Shown here: piece after piece, positions 6,643 through 7,580 of the stretch
How positions within the stretch are numbered: position 1 is the stretch's first letter
How the letters are laid out: every line of letters starts with the position of its first letter
Origin: Candidatus Zixiibacteriota bacterium
Lineage (GTDB): Bacteria > Zixibacteria > MSB-5A5 > GN15 > PGXB01
DNA: 7,580 nt
Direction of reading: 5' to 3'
Assembly (NCBI GenBank): GCA_030642025.1
Contig: DAOWOO010000058.1
Span: 1 to 7,580, forward strand
Notes under the pieces: model-generated
The model's input: the letters and a program-made list of their open reading frames with translations, nothing else
Database searches by the model: none
What the model was told of the DNA's origin: nothing
Translations under genes and position numbers: made by a program

Positions 6643-6671
6643 TTGACTCGACTGTTTCCGGTGGGTATACT
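6643..6671 (+). promoter_or_regulatory. Sigma70 promoter of the lipoprotein gene
   Basis: TTGACT (6643-6648), a 17-base spacer, then TATACT (6666-6671): both boxes are one base from consensus, with optimal spacing. The start would fall near 6678, giving a 40-base leader to ATG 6718. A second TATAAT at 6673-6678 lacks a well-spaced -35. Confidence 0.7.
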
Positions 6672-6675
6672 TTAT

Positions 6676-6690
6676 AATTGTCAGACAATT
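6676..6690. promoter_or_regulatory. Perfect 7-1-7 palindrome at the lipoprotein transcription start
   Basis: AATTGTC, A, GACAATT form a perfect inverted repeat with a one-base centre. It covers the predicted transcription start of the plus-strand gene. The position suits a repressor operator, or a short hairpin at the 5' end of the mRNA. The cognate regulator is unknown. Confidence 0.45.
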
Positions 6691-6717
6691 CATCAGTTCC
6701 GAAAAAGGAGACTGAAT

Positions 6718-7335
6718 ATGACATATTACAGGCGTTATTCTTGTCTCAGCCGACCGGCGGCTATATTACTGGTGACAGCCCTGTCTGTTATTACCGTTTG
6801 CTGTACATCAATAAAAACCGATTATGCCGACCTCTCGCCTGAGATAAAAGAGGTGCAGGCCTGGAAAGTTGTGTGGGCCGGTGATACCATTGCAGCCGAT
6901 TCCAGGGCCATCCGCGAAATAGAGGGAAGTTTCAAATCGAAATTTGCCCGAAAAGAGTACTACGCCGAGTATCTCTATCAACTGGCCGAACAACTGCGCG
7001 GACTGGGGTATCATGTTATCGATGAAGACATCCCGGTGGCGATAATTCAAGTCGCTATTTCCGGCACCAAATGGACTGAGGTCGAATATCTCGATAGTGA
7101 CGCCAATTCGATTCAGGATTTCCGCAGGCGTCATCACCAGGACGATCCCGGTCCGTCCGGCGGCGACGATGCAATTGCACCGATTGTTTTGTGCGGCGAT
7201 GACGTAACCTCCGTCTCGGTCAGGCTCAGTGGTGCCGATGGCACATCACTGGGCGCTATTGATATTTCCGGCGATAAAATCACCCCTGAAAAAGCCGCCG
7301 GAGCAATCGACAAGGTGATACGGGAAGGGGAATAG
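6718..7335 (+). CDS. Putative lipoprotein of unknown function
   Basis: Protein of 205 aa. ATG 6718 is chosen because AAAGGAG (6704-6710) precedes it by 7 bases; the frame stays open back to 6607, but that part overlaps the promoter. The N-terminus has basic residues (RRY, SRP), a hydrophobic stretch at about 14-27 and Cys28-Cys29, giving an imperfect lipobox (SVITVCC). Lipid anchoring is therefore likely but not certain. The mature part alternates amphipathic helices (about 60-95, with LYQLAEQLRGLGYHVI) and short beta-rich segments. A charged, His/Asp-rich insert lies near 140-155 (RRRHHQDD, then GGDD). The end, LGAIDISGDKITPEKAAGAIDKVI, recalls small envelope lipoproteins with an alpha/beta fold such as CsgG- or LpoB-like domains, but the resemblance is too loose to name a family. 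It is followed after 36 bases by a membrane-protein gene on the same strand, probably co-transcribed. Expression likely starts at the promoter at 6643-6671. Confidence 0.85.
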   Translation: MTYYRRYSCLSRPAAILLVTALSVITVCCTSIKTDYADLSPEIKEVQAWKVVWAGDTIAADSRAIREIEGSFKSKFARKEYYAEYLYQLAEQLRGLGYHVIDEDIPVAIIQVAISGTKWTEVEYLDSDANSIQDFRRRHHQDDPGPSGGDDAIAPIVLCGDDVTSVSVRLSGADGTSLGAIDISGDKITPEKAAGAIDKVIREGE

Positions 7336-7371
7336 GGTCCGTAGATCGGATTTCGAGCGAGGCAGAGACTA

Positions 7372-7580
7372 TTGGATAATATAAGGGCAATCAGAACATC
7401 CATGCTTATTCTCACTTGCCTGTTTCTGGTGAGATTTGTACCCTTGTTATTTCCTGAAGCCCGATTATGGGGTATTAATCAACTGGTTTTTCTGCCTTTT
7501 GCATACACTCTGGCTTTTGGAATAGCAGGAATAACCTCGTTGGCGCTTCCCCGGATAAGACAATCGGCCCTTTGGAGCGA
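7372..7580 (+). CDS. N-terminal fragment of a membrane protein, 3' end outside window
   Basis: The frame is open from 7345 to the window edge with no stop. The proposed start is TTG 7372, preceded by GAGG (7359-7362) at a spacing of 9. It gives MDNIRAIRTS, a basic start before a long hydrophobic helix (about residues 11-27, MLILTCLFLVRFVPLLF). ATG 7402 is an alternative without a clear Shine-Dalgarno. A second hydrophobic segment, about residues 40-59 (VFLPFAYTLAFGIAGITSLA), ends in the basic LPRIRQ. At least two transmembrane helices are thus present in the 69 codons visible. This could be the start of a multi-pass inner-membrane protein. No family can be assigned from this fragment. The 36-base gap to the lipoprotein gene, with no terminator, suggests an operon. 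Confidence 0.65.
   Translation, partial: MDNIRAIRTSMLILTCLFLVRFVPLLFPEARLWGINQLVFLPFAYTLAFGIAGITSLALPRIRQSALWS

Larger units (their letters stand above)
6445..6717. other. Divergent intergenic region between the activator unit and the lipoprotein gene
   Basis: This 273-base, AT-rich gap carries back-to-back promoters: minus-strand -35 at 6583-6578 and plus-strand -35 at 6643-6648. The perfect 10-bp palindrome CTGTGCACAG (6598-6607) lies between them and could be a shared regulator site, though a palindrome of this length is expected by chance in a window of this size. No -24/-12 sigma54 promoter with correct spacing is visible on either strand. Confidence 0.5.

Noticed and set aside
6607..6717. 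N-terminal extension of the lipoprotein to ATG 6607
   Set aside because: It would run through the promoter and palindrome, and it lacks a ribosome binding site. ATG 6718 has AAAGGAG at 7 bases and starts a signal sequence.

Overview
The window reads as a chromosomal segment of a Gram-negative bacterium. It encodes an outer-membrane TonB-dependent receptor, a probable lipoprotein and a sigma54 activator. The receptor carries an N-terminal carboxypeptidase-regulatory-like domain and a plug of the type common in Bacteroidetes and relatives. That points to the FCB group, perhaps an uncultured lineage such as Zixibacteria. The lineage guess is inference. No rRNA, tRNA, CRISPR array, transposase or integrase is visible.

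Layout: (1) 1-512, minus strand: 5' part of a YraQ/ArsP-family permease, cut off by the window edge. (2) 513-713: intergenic, with a strong Rho-independent terminator (642-667) serving the minus strand. (3) 714-3546, minus strand: a two-gene operon of a small His-rich membrane protein followed by a TonB-dependent receptor. Its promoter is flanked by two TTAG-N6-CTAA inverted repeats that look like metalloregulator operators. (4) 3592-3849: the promoter and operator region plus a hairpin that probably ends the next unit. (5) 3850-6444, minus strand: a small putatively exported protein, followed after one base by a 744-residue TPR/AAA+/Fis sigma54-dependent activator. The exported protein's signal peptide appears interrupted by a frameshift. 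(6) 6445-6717: divergent promoter region with recognisable sigma70 promoters in both directions and two palindromes. (7) 6718-7580, plus strand: a probable lipoprotein of unknown function, then the start of a membrane protein cut off by the window edge.

Working model: unit 3 resembles a metal- or metal-complex-responsive uptake operon. The receptor would import a ligand across the outer membrane. The membrane protein would expose a His-rich metal-binding loop to the periplasm. A DtxR-like repressor would shut the promoter off when metal is plentiful. Unit 5 couples a secreted small protein to a TPR-sensing activator. No -24/-12 promoter with correct spacing was found in the window, so the activator's targets probably lie elsewhere. 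Whether the divergent lipoprotein and membrane-protein genes belong to the same system cannot be told from sequence alone.
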